Assembly: GCA_004835665.1 (NCBI GenBank)
Contig: RBKR01000019.1
Coordinates: 248,001 to 312,000 of the forward strand
Direction: 5' to 3'
Length of the DNA: 64,000 nucleotides
Source of the DNA: Phoma sp. XZ068
Taxonomy: Eukaryota; Ascomycota; Dothideomycetes; Pleosporales; Didymellaceae
Numbering within the stretch: position 1 is the first letter of the stretch; each line of letters opens with the position of its first letter. This document shows positions 33,167 to 44,546 of the stretch, in pieces. Position numbers and translations under genes: made by a program. Below the pieces are notes generated by a model. That model worked only from the letters and a program-made list of their open reading frames with translations. It had not been told where the DNA came from and searched no databases.

Positions 33167-36100
33167 ATGGCCGCCTTCTCGTCGCCAATGCGGCTGGCGC
33201 CTCCAATCACTCCGCGCCGCGTCCCCTCGCCCATGATGTCGCCCGGGACCCGCAGAGGACGACTGCTCGCCAGCGCCGAGGAAAAGCACCTGCGCGACTT
33301 GTCACCCGCGACCACGCTGCGCGCCTTCACCGAGTCGCCCATACCATTCGATACAACACGTGACGAATACAAGATGTTCGCCTGCATCGACACGCTCACC
33401 GTCGCCGAGCGCGACTTGGGCGCGCGCGTCGCCAAGGCTGCGCAGCGGCTGCAGAGCTGGTGTGCTGAAATCGAGCAGTGGGGATGGACTGGCAGCTTCG
33501 AGCAGCCGAGCGACGAATCCATAGAGAAGCGCCGCCGCAGCCTGGAGGCGCGCATTGCAGAGCACGTTGACAACGCCGAGCCGCTGGCCCCGCTCCAGTA
33601 CTATGGCTCGCTGCTGTCGGTTGAAGTCGAACAGCACGAGGCGCGCCTGGACGATATGGGCGAGGAATTGTTGAAGCTGGACGTAGATGAGCTGAAGGAA
33701 CACGTGCTGGACATGCACCCTCAGGGCAGGTCACGTCCTTCTTCAGCCGGCTTTGGCGCGAGTCGCTCCAGTTATCGACCTATGGACGACTTCTCCTTCC
33801 TCATCACCCAGACGCTCCTCTCTGCCCTACCTCACCATGCCCAGCTCAAAGACCGCCTCAACACGTGGACCGCCCGTGTTGCGATCCTTCGATCAGCGCC
33901 TCGCTACCTCGACCTCCTCAAGCAATCGCAGAAAGCTATGAACCTTGCCTGGGATGCCCTTGAGCCGCCGACAGATACATCAGATCCTGCCTTTAACCAA
34001 TGGAAGGGCGCTATTGATACTATATCAGGCGTGCTGCGGAGCAGGGTCAGTGACTTGGGCCGCCGTCTTGATAGGATGCTGGATACGCTGGAAGGCCGCG
34101 ACGACTGCCTACCAGAACGCTGGATTGATGTGTTTGAGGCCTTGGAAGCCGACTACAGTCGATGGGTGCATGACTCTACGAGAAGAGTGATTGACTTTGA
34201 CATACGCAGGCAGTCGAGGCAGTCGAAGCAAGGGGAGCCGCAAATTGAGCAGGAGGCTCGCGAGCCAGACATGCATTCCGCGACACCCATGACGCCACTG
34301 CTGCCAATCGATAAACGCGTACATCAACTATCAAAAGAGCCTCAATTGCCTCGACCCAAGGCTCTCGAGGGTCGCTTGCAATCGCCTTCTGCCAGTGCAG
34401 AATCAACCCGTGTGCCAGACGATACAACGAAACCTTTAACAAGCGTTCCAGCACCTGAGCGCGTCCCCGAGGACGTATATTACGATATCTCTCGCCTACC
34501 AAGTGTGATTCCTGATGACACAAGCGTGACTCCTGGGAATGAAAGCGTGAGAGCTGAGGATACCTCTTCGCAACCCCACCCAAGCATCGTTGTCGACGCT
34601 GTCAGCCCGGAAAATATTGGCGAATCCTCACGATTGATTACAGGCATACTTCCCCGCAAGCTCAACTTCCCGTCTGCATCGCCTTCTACTGACGACGACT
34701 ACGAATTCGATGAAGGTGACACTGTGGTACACAATGAGGTGGAGGAGGGCCCAAGAGACACCGTTCATGTTGTTGCCAGTTACGAGAGTCTCACTCATAT
34801 CCCAATCAGCGAGGATGGCAGCCCTGCCAGTTTCGTGCACAAAATTGAAACCGAGGCCTTTACCCACTCTCCAACACTCACTTCTACGGATGGAGATGAT
34901 GGCGAGGCACCCCAGACTCCACGGTCACGCCGGCTAAGCACCAGTTCAACCTCGTCCAATGCGTCCTTCGACTCAAGCCTCACCGGTACCGTGGAGGAAT
35001 CGCCAACTGCACGCAGTGCTAGCAACCGTAACATCAGAGCTCCTCGGCCTGAGCTAAATGCTGCCATGTCGAAGCGCCGACCCGCGAAAGGAGCAGCTCC
35101 GTCCAGCATCGAGAGCGCACCATGGCCGCCAACACAGTTCAACCACAAGAGACCAACCACCGCCGATGATCTTGAACGAAAGATTTCAGACATTTTGACG
35201 ACGATTCCTGCCCACATTCGTCTTACCTCAGGACCAGGAGCCGATGCACACGAAATCAGACCCACTCGCGGCGTTGGCCACAAAGGAAGTAGGGGTTATT
35301 TGCGTGCTGCTCGTTCAGCGAGTGGCCTGAAAACACCCCAGCTTACTTTGTCGCCCGTCAAGAATGAGTTTGAGAGTGCTAATCCTGGTGCAGGACGCAA
35401 GTCTACAAATGCAAGGATTGATAACGATATCAAGCTGTACCATCTAACACAGCCTGGTAAGGAACAACCCATCAAGCTTTTCATTCGCCGCGTTGGAGAG
35501 AACGGAGAACGTGTTATGGTTCGAGTCGGCGGAGGCTGGTCTGACTTGGGCGAATATTTGCGTCAGTATGCCGAACATCATGGCCGCCGGACGGCAAGCG
35601 AAGGCAAATTTGAGGTTCTTGGCCTTGAAGTCCAGAATCCTGACGCTGCTTCTGCGAGGCCTGGGAGCGCAATGAGCACAACGCGCCGCTTCAGTGGGGG
35701 CGGCCGTAAGACTCCAAATACAACACCAGACGGCAAGCTTACAGGTCTCGGTATCTCAACTGACTCTCCGCCACCTCCAATGCCCAGGTTCGAACGGGAC
35801 TCTACGCCGGCTATCGCAGAAGAGCCGCCCACACCTACTTCGGATAACTCTCAGAACTCATGGCACGGTACCGAGGTTGGACTTGCAGGGCCAAAGGCGA
35901 AGAAGGTAGAACTCACGGGTGACAAGCTGGAATGGATAGAGGGCATGATAAAGCAAGCGCGTTCTGTCAGCAACAGCAACCTGCACAAAGCTATGAAAGA
36001 AGACGAAAGAGGCGAGGGGAGGAGTAAGAGCAGAAGCGAAAGTCGTTCGGCCAGTCGGTCGACAAGTCGTGCTGCTGCAAAACGGCCTGTTCAAGATTTT

Positions 36101-36184
36101 GTTGATTTGGGCAAGACTGGTAGCACGAGGAGGGTATTCATGAGGGGAGGTGGAGCCTCCAGCGAGCGCTTGAACGAGCGCTGA
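33167..36184 (+). CDS. kar9: KAR9-like cortical / spindle-orientation protein with GAS2 (GAR) microtubule-binding domain
   Basis: A single exon of 1005 aa from the ATG at 33167 (ACCATGG context). The frame is open 60 codons further upstream but that part looks like 5' UTR. The first half is alpha-helical with conserved Trp and Leu (TVAERDLGARVAKAAQRLQSW, ALPHHAQLKDRLNTW, RWIDVFEALEADYSRW), which I recognise as the KAR9 family. A Ser/Pro/acidic disordered middle follows. Around residues 752-808 is a GAS2-related block (IKLYHLTQPGKEQPIKLFIRR..GGWSDLGEYLRQY). The tail has a Ser-Arg repeat (RSKSRSESRSASRS). KAR9 links the microtubule plus end, through EB1 and myosin, to the cell cortex and positions the nucleus and spindle. 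The GAR block is expected to bind microtubules directly. Confidence 0.85.
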   Translation: MAAFSSPMRLAPPITPRRVPSPMMSPGTRRGRLLASAEEKHLRDLSPATTLRAFTESPIPFDTTRDEYKMFACIDTLTVAERDLGARVAKAAQRLQSWCAEIEQWGWTGSFEQPSDESIEKRRRSLEARIAEHVDNAEPLAPLQYYGSLLSVEVEQHEARLDDMGEELLKLDVDELKEHVLDMHPQGRSRPSSAGFGASRSSYRPMDDFSFLITQTLLSALPHHAQLKDRLNTWTARVAILRSAPRYLDLLKQSQKAMNLAWDALEPPTDTSDPAFNQWKGAIDTISGVLRSRVSDLGRRLDRMLDTLEGRDDCLPERWIDVFEALEADYSRWVHDSTRRVIDFDIRRQSRQSKQGEPQIEQEAREPDMHSATPMTPLLPIDKRVHQLSKEPQLPRPKALEGRLQSPSASAESTRVPDDTTKPLTSVPAPERVPEDVYYDISRLPSVIPDDTSVTPGNESVRAEDTSSQPHPSIVVDAVSPENIGESSRLITGILPRKLNFPSASPSTDDDYEFDEGDTVVHNEVEEGPRDTVHVVASYESLTHIPISEDGSPASFVHKIETEAFTHSPTLTSTDGDDGEAPQTPRSRRLSTSSTSSNASFDSSLTGTVEESPTARSASNRNIRAPRPELNAAMSKRRPAKGAAPSSIESAPWPPTQFNHKRPTTADDLERKISDILTTIPAHIRLTSGPGADAHEIRPTRGVGHKGSRGYLRAARSASGLKTPQLTLSPVKNEFESANPGAGRKSTNARIDNDIKLYHLTQPGKEQPIKLFIRRVGENGERVMVRVGGGWSDLGEYLRQYAEHHGRRTASEGKFEVLGLEVQNPDAASARPGSAMSTTRRFSGGGRKTPNTTPDGKLTGLGISTDSPPPPMPRFERDSTPAIAEEPPTPTSDNSQNSWHGTEVGLAGPKAKKVELTGDKLEWIEGMIKQARSVSNSNLHKAMKEDERGEGRSKSRSESRSASRSTSRAAAKRPVQDFVDLGKTGSTRRVFMRGGGASSERLNER

Positions 36185-36764
36185 GTGCACCTGTTGGCGA
36201 AGGGAGGAAGTAGAAATCGTTCTGCATTTGTTGCCTGGTGGACTACCATTCGTATTGATACCCTGGATATAGATATTGTGGATTGTGGTTGTAAGATATA
36301 GCATGTTATGGCTTCAGGGCCAGAAAGGGCGTTTGGCATATATAGATGGGTTTGCCCAGGCTTTTTTTTTGTTCTACTAAGCATCATCAAAGGCTCAACG
36401 CCTAGCGACACAGATTTGCTGAAACATATGTTTTCTTTGTGTACTTGTCTTTCCAGCTCAGAGAGACTGTCTGCATGGCGAAACTATCGGAAGCAGTGTT
36501 CTAGTGACGGCTGACTTTACTGCTATGTGCTTACGCTGGCCAGGCTGGCGGCACTTATTTGAGGGTCTTTTGGGAAGCAAAGCACAGCCCAGAATTTCAC
36601 CAACAGGGGGGTGTGGCACAACCTGCCAAGCGAAAGCATGCAAGGCAATTCTGAGCAGTTGGCTCATTCCTAGGATGTCTAGACTCCACGCTTGATTCGC
36701 CCTCCACGTTCGTCCAAGTATCCGAAACAATACATCGAGACATCGAGCTCTTTTGCTCGACCGC
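36185..36764. other. Intergenic after KAR9
   Basis: 580 bp likely holding the KAR9 3' UTR and the promoter of the small downstream gene. A run of nine to ten T lies near 36362. No gene seen. Confidence 0.5.
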
Positions 36765-37194
36765 ATGGCTGGCTTACCACCTTCCAAAGCCATTTTACTT
36801 ACACTCACCCTTGCCACTCATGTACGAGCGCCACCGACCACAGCACCTGCGTTGACACAAGATATGCCTTCGAGTAGCAACTGGTCGACCGAAGCAGTCC
36901 TCGGTCTCATAGCCATCGTTGTTGCAATCCTCTGCTGCGTTATCAGCCTTGTTTGGCCGCGTTTCCAATGGCATACATTCTTGCGAAGATCTCGCGTTGC
37001 TTATTGTAAGTCACCTTTCTTCACCCGTCAATACCGCATACCTAGGTATCAAACTCACAGATGATGGCAACATCTTCGGCTATTTTCAAGACCACAATTT
37101 CCCGAGGTTCACCAGTCGCATCACCAGGGTAAACTGGACGTGCGTATATACGGTTATTTCGTGCCTGAACGATTTGACGCGGATGGGAATCTAA
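36765..37194 (+). CDS. Possible small membrane protein (signal peptide plus one TM)
   Basis: Proposed exons 36765-37005 and 37061-37194 with a 55-bp intron 37006-37060 (GTAAGT..CACAG); 124 aa. An alternative acceptor at 37045 gives a 40-bp intron in the same frame. The first exon is convincing. It has a signal-like leader (KAILLTLTLATHVRA), a Pro/Thr spacer, then NWSTEAVLGLIAIVVAILCCVISLVWPR, a TM segment with an N-terminal WSTEA motif seen in other small fungal proteins. A basic RR stop-transfer follows. The second exon is poorly supported, and the opposite strand at 37042-37236 also has a protein-like frame. The family and function are unknown. Confidence 0.4.
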
Positions 37195-37635
37195 ATCGTA
37201 GATAGTCTCATGGATGCTGTCTTCTATCATCGACATGGTATTGCTCTTCGTATGAGTGTTTCAAAATGAAATCTCCCCGTGGTTTTGGTCATCTATTAAG
37301 GAACACCAGTGCCATTCTCGATCATTATGCACACGTCACAATATATACATTGCGTGTGGGGCATGTTGAACTCGGGTCACGATGTTATGAACTTGGGTTT
37401 TATTTTGTACATAGAAGGGTATTAGAACTGTGCAAACTAGAACTGAAGAAATAGATATATTTGTATCACAGCCAAGCGTGGCCCTGACACTCTGGCTCTG
37501 TTGCCTGTGCCATGATATGAATAATCGGAACGCTAAGCTGAACAATTGAAAAAAAAGTATTCGCAAGGCATTATTCGTATATCATAATGATTGTTCACTA
37601 CAATCTCCAATCACGCCCACCTCCTCGGATTGATA
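37195..37635. other. Intergenic, no gene seen
   Basis: 440 bp, AT-rich. It probably contains the convergent 3' ends of the small membrane gene and the LtrA-family gene. Confidence 0.45.
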
Positions 37636-39897
37636 TCAGTGAGCGACAGGCATGTATCCACCCGCACCGACCCTGGGTGTCATCGGCGGTGGACTTGGGC
37701 TGTGCAGTGGCGGGCTCTGCATTGCCTCAACGCCATGAGTGCTGTCCCGGTAGTTGATCGAGCTGTACTCGGTATTCTCCTTGGAGAGCTCGACAGGATC
37801 AGCATGAATGCTCCAGCCAGCCGACTTGCGATGGCTCTTCAATTCCGGCCTGCCATGATGGATGTTTCCGTGGTGTTCTTCATCACCTGTCATGTGAACT
37901 TCGCCATGGTCGTCGTGACCGCCGCCGTGGTGGTGGTGCTCCTCCTCCATCTCCAGTGCATATGGTTGACCAGACTTGATGAGGCGCCAATTGCACCAGA
38001 GTGAGGCAAGTTTGTCGCAGCACAGAATAATGAACAGCAACACGACAGCCATTGGAAGGATGGCTGGTGAGTTGATGAGATTGTACAACCGTTGACTGTC
38101 GGTAAGGACGGCCAGCGAGGCCGCGCCAGCTGCCAGAACCAGAAGGCGAATTACAACAGAGACGACGTCGAAGAGGTCAACCTTGTGGCGTCGGATCAGG
38201 AACAGGAAGACGATGAGTGAGATAATCAGGACGCAGAAGCAGCACCAGAAGTAGAGGTAGGTCAGTTTCCAGCTCTTCTCCGCGATGTCGATGGGCTCGT
38301 ACAGAGCTTCCAGCTTCTTGATTGGCAGCTTAACACCCAGGCCTGAGTAGACACCGTTTTGAATGGCGTTATCGATGTACCAGAAGTCCTCCGGCCAAAT
38401 TGCTGAGCTGTCGTAGCTAGTGGTGTTCTGCGGGGAGCAGATACCAGTGGCGTTACCAATGTTTTCGATATGCCACATGATATCTTCGTAGTATGCATAC
38501 GTGTCAATCTTAGACTTGAACTGGTAGTAGTCGACCATTTTAGTGAGTGCGGTCTGTAGCTTGGCTCCGTCCAGATGTTCATGGCATATTTTTTGCAGGT
38601 CTGCGGTACCTTTGGTGACACTTTTAAGGACGTAGCGTGCCATCGCAATCTGCTGTGAGCCCTCGACCACACCGACAATAGCCAGTTGGAAGGGGAAGTG
38701 AAGCAAGGACCAGACCTGTTGTCGGATGGTTCCGTAGTGACCGTGAGGGAAGTTGTCAAAGTAAAGAGCCCAAATGAAGACCTAGCGAGACAAGATAAGC
38801 TAGTGTTCTGAGTGGGAATCAAGGAAGCGAACTCACCAAGATGACAATGATGGACATGATGAGGAAACATCCTTCAACATCAAGTCCTCCTTTGCCCATG
38901 ATCCTACCAACAGTCTTAGTGACGCCGATAGCACCTTCACCAATGACGATGATGGTGAGCAGACTCATGCGCTCCATAAGATGCGTCTTCTTGAAGCTAA
39001 GCATGCGCCAGAAGCACGAGATTGTGATGACAATGATAGCTTCAGCAATCATGACACCGTACCATACCATGTACAAAGCCGGCGGTGCCTTCGAATGCGG
39101 CCTGTAGAAGGGAATCATGCCAGCAAAGACACCAGTACCGATGACGTATGTTGCAATCATCAAGCCCAATGGCAGATATAATTTGGAGTATTTAGCCCGC
39201 CATGTGTAGAACTGGGTCAATCAGTAAAAGCGACAACAAGAGGTTGGTTAAACTGACAAATACTACAATGTATTGGATCGCAAGGAGGCCTCTGCTGATC
39301 ACCAAAACGTAGCAGAGAATCTCGAAATTCTGTAACTTGTTAGACTTCATCTATGTTAGGAAAGATAGGCAACCCACCTTGTTGTTAGTCTTGTCTCCTG
39401 TGGGGTTGAAAGACGAGCCAACAAGAGCTAGACCAACAAAAGCGATGAACTGAACTGTCTTGCAGATACGCTCATAGATAGAGTCGCGGGCAAAGCGGAC
39501 ATCGTGAAGTGTGATCTGGAACCAGGTTGCCCACAAGATACCGAAGAAACCGATGTATGCGAGGAGGTAGTCGAGATCTGAGATGGAGTGGTAGGCAGTA
39601 AAGGTTGCAAGATTCGCCACGAAGAACAAGTCGAAGAAAAGCTCGACAGAGTTGGCTTCGTGTCGTTGCGAAAAGACGAGGTTTTCTTGGTCAGCTCCAG
39701 TCAACGGTGACTCGATGAAGGGTGTCGTCTTGTGCAGCCGTCTGAGATGCTTCTCGGCATCACTGCGCACAGTCAGTATGAACGTGAATCACTGAGTCCA
39801 TTGTCCGTGGCCTACACGTCTCTCTGGTCACAGTCAGCTGCTGAATGTATCGATGATTGGCGGTACCTGCCTTCTTGCCATGAAAGCTCCAACCCAT
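37636..39897 (-). CDS. LtrA-family (low temperature requirement A) multi-pass membrane protein with His-rich tail
   Basis: Five exons: 39897-39818, 39762-39378, 39329-39264, 39211-38837 and 38781-37636. The introns are 55, 48, 52 and 55 bp (39763-39817, 39330-39377, 39212-39263, 38782-38836); 683 aa. The first join is needed because the exon-2 frame has no ATG of its own. The core carries the LtrA signature HEANSVELFFDLFFVANL, then about ten hydrophobic segments including ILCYVLVISRGLLAIQYIV, MIATYVIGTGVFAGMI and LLTIIVIGEGAIGV. The bacterial founder was linked to low-temperature growth; the biochemical role is unknown, though transport or sensing is likely. The C-terminal cytosolic tail (after WCNWRLIKSG) has an unusual stretch of 11 His within about 35 residues, interspersed with Glu and Asp. 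That pattern resembles metal-binding loops of zinc transporters. Confidence 0.9.
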
Positions 39898-41110
39898 TGT
39901 TGCGTTCTGAACGAGTCTCTACAGCAATGAAGTTGTAGAAATGAATGCGATCGTAGTTATGAAGATAAGACTCCAGGCTTGCAGGCTATCATGGCATTTA
40001 ACTGAATCGCCCCGCAACGCTATCTCTTCACAAGTTCAAGCGTGGTCTAATGTAAGGCTGGCCCGAACATGCAGCAGCACCAATGCACACTCGCATATAT
40101 GCCAATAACAGTCCACTGCGGTCTGCCCGCAGTCTGTGCTTCTAAGGAGAACGCCCAGTTAGTCCTGGGGCTGAGGATGTCAAGCTGGGAGAAGCTCCAC
40201 CGCCAAGCAGGACTCGACCAGGTTTCAGCGAAGTACGAACAGCGCCACGATGCATAAAGAGATTCACCGCAGCCAAAGATCCAAAAGAAGGTCCGTAAAA
40301 GGCAGAGCTAGCGTCGGAGTGTACATACCGGACACTTCACAGCCACTGAGACCGACCGGTGATCTTCAGCTTGTCTTGGCAACAAAGCTTAGATACCGGC
40401 TCGATTCGGGGGTCAGCAGTGGAGGAACCACATGTGGCTTTGAGCACAGCGCGTTGTAGCCAGCCGCACGAAGACCTCATGCAGCAGTGCATGCTGCTAC
40501 CATACACTCGTGATGCTGCTTCTGAGTTGGCGACACGCCTTCGTGGTCCAGAGGTGTACCTTTCAAAATTCGTGTTGGCGGGTGTAAATACGGCCGCCCG
40601 CTCCGGGCCATGGCGCTGCAAGGCTAAGCCCAGACGCAGCCCCCAAATTGTGCGGGTGTAAAACAGTCTTACTGGGAGGCCTGAGCGTCGTGAATATTCC
40701 GCGGTGCCACATGGTGTCGCTGGCGAAAGTTCATGACATGTTGTTGTTTTAGTGGTTGGCGAGGGACGATACGGCCCGCGTCGCAACCAGAACTCTGGGG
40801 CGTCAGCTGCTCTTTACTTGTTTAGTCTGCGCTAGCCCTTGTTACACCTTCATGGATGGCCACGATACGGAAATTTGCCAGATTAGGCCGAAAGCTTACA
40901 TTTGTGCACTTGCTGCCCGAAGATCGAGACCAGAGGTGGAAAGTGGTCGGAAGGGGCTTGGATGAAGTGTCTCGCCGAAAACGATAGAGAATCTATGTGC
41001 AAACACTGCCCTCTACATACTTACAATCAACTAGCGCTGCGTTCAATCATGCCGACGAAAATATGCACACCCTATCTATATAACACACGTCTGTACAGTG
41101 CAGTGTGACT
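39898..41110. other. Intergenic, no gene seen
   Basis: 1.2 kb between the LtrA-family start and the MFS stop, both on the minus strand. It contains only short frames on both strands and no recognisable domain. Confidence 0.45.
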
Positions 41111-42901
41111 CTACTTGCGTATAAGGCCAGACCGTTCGTTCGTATCTTGCCTGCCATCACCAATTTCCTCCTCTTCATCCTCGTCTTCGTCTTCATCTTC
41201 ATCACTCCATCCTTCAGCTTCAAGGTTGTCACCACGAATGCCAAAACTCAGGAAGAAACCCAGTAACGAGATGCCAGCAAAGAGGCCGAATGGTAGTGCT
41301 TCTCCTTTAGGCTGAATCCTGGTCGCTGCTGTAAAAAGTGATCCTGAGATAAAAGGACCAGCAGCGCGGCCTGCAGCTGAGAGCGTTTGGGCCAGCCCAT
41401 TAAGCGTACCGAGTACATTGTGATTCGGGGCTGAGTTGGTGATCTATGAGGGCATTAGCTCGATGTAATCATTGTGAATACTGAGTGCAGAACTCACCAA
41501 GAGCAGCGCGGCTGTCAGACCACCGACACCCGCGATCGTCTTAATCACCAAAACTACACCAAGCTCGAACCATAACCAAGCATTCCCCTGCTTGCTCTTA
41601 TAACCCACAAAAGGCATCAAGCAGAACGCCACAACGAAGAAAGCTAAGCTGGCCCTGTATGCTATTTTGTTGCCAAGCTTGCTGCGGAGCTTGCCAAAGA
41701 TTCCTACCTGGAAGACAATCGTGATGGCACCTGCAAAGGACAACGACAGCCCAACTGCCTCAGGCTTCAGTCCTCGGCCTGTTGGTTCGACTTCCTCAGC
41801 GAAGATTGGATACAAGGAATTGTACGAGATGTTGGCCAGTTGAAAAATTGTGTACGTGACTAGAAGCAAGATTGTATCTCGGTTGAGAATCTCCTTCTTG
41901 GTTAACTCGCCGTTGGTCTCGGGAAAAAGGGCGGGTGCGATTCCGTCCGATTCAGTGTCTGATGTATCGTCCAAATCCTCGTCCTCCTCATCAATGCCGT
42001 CTAAGTGTTGGGAGTGGTGACTCTTCTGCCTGCTCAACCAGCGTGGTACATATGAAGGCCGTGTAGAGCTCGTGAATTGCCACATCCGTGTGAACAGATT
42101 CCCTATCCTCTTGCCAAGAGGTGGCAGATGCTTTGCTTCCTCCAGACTCTCTTCGAGGAAGATGATGCATATTATGAGATCAACAGCGAGCACAAGAGCA
42201 GAGAAAAGATTCGGAAGCAGGTACGGGAGCGGGTTGGCTTTTCCTGGGTCGAGAGGGTTTTTGTAGAATACCAACAGGCCTCCCACAATGGGTCCAGTTA
42301 TTCCGCCGATGCCATATACCACTGGCAGGTATGTGAAAGCCCGGGATTGATTGCTGCGGTCTGTGATCTCGCCCAAGCAGGTAGATACAACGCCAGAGTT
42401 GCCGTTGACGATTCCCATGAATGCTTGTACGAGAATGGCCTGCCACAGGGTTTTGCAGAATCCAAAAGCAAGGAAGGAGACCAGAGTCAGGAAGGTGCCA
42501 GTGATGATGACAGGCTTTCTCCCAATCTTGTCTGATAGCCAGCCCCAGAAGAAGTTGGTTGTGAACTGCGCCAGCGCGAACGACGAGGCAATGAGCCCCA
42601 CGTACAACCCTGTCTGGCCCTCCTTGACCTCTGGGAAGCCCTTTGTCATCTCCGGCAGATATGGGCTGATCGAATTGAGAGCCGTCTGCTCGGCAAGCGC
42701 GATGACGGCCAGCACGATGAGCTGCTTCTTAGGCAGTGGTGACTCATGGTGCTGGTCGTCTGGCTCTGAGCCGCTGGCTGGGCCATTTGGCGGTGAAATT
42801 GACGGTCGAGGGCCTCGCGAAGTTGGCGGTTTCGTAGGAAAGGTCTGATAGTGCAGCGTAGACGACTTGCGCTTGTCGATTGGTGGCCTTCTTCCGCTCA
42901 T
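41111..42901 (-). CDS. Major facilitator superfamily transporter (DHA/ZIFL-like, 12 TM)
   Basis: Two exons: 42901-41498 and 41443-41111, with a 54-bp intron 41444-41497; 578 aa. The N-terminal 60 residues are cytosolic and Pro/Ser-rich. TM1 (LIVLAVIALAEQTALNSISPYLPEM) and the loop WGWLSDKIGRKPVI are the MFS signature motif A. A central loop of about 90 residues is acidic (DGIDEEDEDLDDTSDTESDG). The second half has NISYNSLYPIFAEEV and motif-like FGKLRSKLGNK. Splicing joins LTAALLL to ITNSAPNHNVLGTLNGLAQT, a typical ending for the fungal YCR023C/ZIFL group of predicted drug:H+ or zinc-facilitator transporters. The C-terminus is strongly acidic, encoded by an imperfect CTT/TCC tract. Substrate is unknown. 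Divergent to the DJ-1 gene, 1.6 kb apart. Confidence 0.92.
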
Positions 42902-44546
42902 GGCGGGGCGGGCGCACGACGTCGGTCGAGGTTGGGGTATGTACGTTTCACCTCGTCGAGGCAGGACTATTCACGCCGGCTGCTGCATGCATGGAGGGGC
43001 TGGACAAAGGTGGAGGTGGGGCTGCAGGCGTAAGTGAAGGTCGACGCCGTGGGTGAAAAGACGAGATCCGCGTGCGTTCCCGATTTCGTCATACCAGCGC
43101 TTGCCCCAGCTGAGCTCTCGGCCTGTCGGCAACGGCAGGAACCCGCTTCCCGGATTGACGATCCAGGTCATGCCATTCGTCAACCATGGCCATGGATATC
43201 TTTTGCACTAGAAGATGCCATCATCTGTCATCTGTCATGCTGTTCCTTCCAACGCAACAGCTGCGCATGCGAACTGTTGTTGCTTGCACCTACCCGTGCT
43301 TCTATTGGCTGCCACTCCCCTCCTGCCAACAACGTTTGCAACACCTCTACATACCGAGGTCGAAGATTGTGATCAACTGCGCCATGGAGCAGGCTGCTCT
43401 GAAGCATCGCGTCTACCGTTCTGGTGGCACCAACAACATGCTACTGCAAGGCTGGCAAGGCTCTGTGTTACCCGAGGCTCAGCCTGAAAGGAAATGTACA
43501 TCTGCGTTGCGGGATAAGCACAGCCTAGAACACACCCAAACACGACTAACGCCCGCAGGAGCACTGGGCAGTACTTTTCGATCATGCACCAACACCGGGA
43601 AGCAAAGCACTGGACTTATTGCCCATCTGCGGCGCTGACCTGTGGAACGGCCAATGATCGTCAATGTTGTAATTGAAAAACAGAGTGCGTATACACCTGA
43701 CAGCTCGAAGCCAATACATGAAGCATAGGTGCTATTGACAGCAGATACAAAAGTGCGCGGCAGATCAAGAAGAACGAATTCCAGGCTATGACCATGGCAA
43801 TGCCGCAACAACTCAAAATTATATCGGCGAGCGGCAGCCGTCCGAATGCTCTGACTAGCATGCTTTGCACTAGCAAGCAATATTACCACACCCCTGTCGA
43901 CTGCGCCCTACTGTACATGTCGACTTACTCTTGGCTAATATGGCAAGCGAGGCTGATTGCGCCAGTTCATCTATCCAGCTCACACATTGACACTGAGCAC
44001 ATACAGACATCTTCTTCTTTGCGTACAGACTTTGAAGGAACCAAGTTGACAGCAAACATCATTGATTCATGTTGCTTCGAGCAGTCCTGAATAATTCGCT
44101 CATAAACAAAACGTTCCGGTCAGCCCTGGTCATGCCCCACAACAAAGACACGGTCTTGGTGCGCATGTTTCAAGATCTACAACTTGCTCACCGGGATTGC
44201 ATTCCCATTGCCCTTGGGCTAGCACATGCACATCAATATGCATAGATTGGTGAAGGATGACCCAAATGTAAGGCTGCGAAGTGGAGTCGGATCCGGAGTC
44301 TGCTCCCCGCAATGGTCGAGGACAGGGTCATATTATCGGACATGTAAGTATAAAAAGTCGCCATACCGCTCTAGACATGCTTCAGTTATAGAGACCGCCT
44401 CGTCTACTCATATATACCCCTTACTATTACGTTGGGTGCCCTTGCGTTGGTGCCTATATGTATAGTACTCAGTACTTATCTGTCTGACTCCCACATACGC
44501 CGAGATCTTCGTTTCGCCAATACACACGACTTTCAACTCTGCTAAA
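42902..44546. other. Divergent region between MFS transporter and DJ-1 gene
   Basis: 1.65 kb with no supported gene. A TATAAAAA at 44349 faces the DJ-1 gene. Several short frames are noise. Confidence 0.45.
44349..44356 (+). promoter_or_regulatory. TATA box candidate of the DJ-1/PfpI gene
   Basis: TATAAAAA at 198 to 191 bases upstream of the ATG at 44547. The spacing implies a 5' UTR of about 160 bases. An alternative TATATA lies near 44409. Confidence 0.3.
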
